A stretch of 52,053 bases of DNA from Meiothermus sp. Lineage in GTDB: Bacteria; Deinococcota; Deinococci; Deinococcales; Thermaceae. The stretch covers positions 1-52,053 of the forward strand of contig NZ_JANXCG010000006.1 of NCBI RefSeq assembly GCF_025060375.1, written 5' to 3'. Position numbers and translations under genes: made by a program. Under the pieces are notes generated by a model. The model searched no databases, was not told the origin of the DNA, and saw only the letters and a list, made by a program, of their open reading frames with translations. Below, piece by piece: positions 51,769-52,053 of the stretch. Each line of letters begins with the position of its first letter. Positions within the stretch are counted from its first letter, which is position 1.

Positions 51769-52053
51769 ATGAGCCAGCTCGAGCTAGTCAAAAAACTCCG
51801 CGAGCAGACCGGCGCAGGCATGAGCGATGTGAAAAAGGCCCTGGAGGACGCGGGCTGGGATATGGAAAAGGCCACCACCTTGCTGCGCGAGCGGGGAGCC
51901 CTGAAGGCGGCTAAGAAGGCCGACCGCGAAGCCCGCGAGGGCATCATCGGCTACTACATCCACCACAACCAGCGGGTGGGGGTGCTGGTGGAGCTCAACT
52001 CGGAAACCGACTTGGTGGCCCGCAACGAGGAGTTCCAGCGCCTAGCCAAGGAC
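51769..52053 (+). CDS. tsf: elongation factor Ts (partial, runs off the window)
   Basis: The first 95 residues of EF-Ts, the nucleotide exchange factor of EF-Tu, are inside the window. The start [20 protein letters not shown] matches the family's UBA-like N-terminal domain, followed by [14 protein letters not shown]. The segment [20 protein letters not shown] contains the conserved TDFVAR-type motif as TDLVAR. The ATG is preceded by AGGGGAGAG. The gene continues to the right with no stop in the window. Confidence 0.96.
   Translation, partial: MSQLELVKKLREQTGAGMSDVKKALEDAGWDMEKATTLLRERGALKAAKKADREAREGIIGYYIHHNQRVGVLVELNSETDLVARNEEFQRLAKD

Overview
The window is chromosomal DNA from a member of the Thermaceae, most likely Meiothermus or a close relative. 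The first bases are the 5' end of a 16S rRNA gene (minus strand) whose text matches my memory of Meiothermus better than Thermus. Coding density is very high, G+C is high, many start codons are GTG, and there is a Thermus-type CarD regulator, a LysK of the LysW-dependent lysine pathway and a 7Fe ferredoxin. No CRISPR array, insertion sequence, prophage or plasmid function was seen. The only selfish element is an intein.

Layout. 1-10.2 kb: 16S 5' end, site-2 protease, rsmI, pfkA, an MFS/cupin/DUF2227 operon, a coupled TetR-CarD pair, a transglutaminase-like protein, ribokinase with a CDGSH protein, lysK and a ferredoxin. 10.2-20.8 kb: ilvE, a DciA-like protein with a zinc ribbon, a peptide-type ABC importer (binding protein and two permeases), an SDR, and a sugar-type ABC importer with two tandem paralogous binding proteins. 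Neither importer has its ATPase here. 20.8-31.9 kb: the most interesting block (below). 32-38.7 kb: alpha-amylase family enzyme, gmk, GNAT, cold-shock protein and an rpmF-fabH-fabD-fabG-acpP cluster. 38.7-52 kb: PQQ sugar dehydrogenase, glnA, a PASTA protein, YraN, a quinone reductase, a CoA-transferase family enzyme, DUF502, LptA/LptC-like proteins, a FemAB-type protein, pheA, a CobW GTPase, tRNA-Ala, rpsB and the start of tsf.

The central system is a vitamin B12-responsive switch. Reading leftward from 27.6 kb, one transcript carries nrdI, nrdE, metE, nrdF and a thioesterase. Its 5' end holds a clear cobalamin riboswitch, and its promoter holds a pair of NrdR-type palindromes. These genes are the B12-independent ribonucleotide reductase and the B12-independent methionine synthase. 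Immediately upstream lies nrdJ, the B12-dependent ribonucleotide reductase, with its own pair of NrdR-type palindromes in the same geometry but no riboswitch. The inferred logic is that B12 shuts off both B12-sparing enzymes together, while NrdR adjusts both reductases to nucleotide supply. Two features stand out: NrdF carries an ATP-cone domain fused to its C-terminus, and NrdJ is interrupted exactly before its predicted catalytic cysteine by a 407-residue intein whose first LAGLIDADG motif lacks the usual acidic residue.

At the whole-window scale, many genes have a TANNNT -10 box ending 5-7 bases before the start codon, which suggests leaderless mRNAs. The palindrome CTCGAG is strongly over-represented (about 80 by hand count) but absent from a 3.8 kb stretch covering most of nrdJ.
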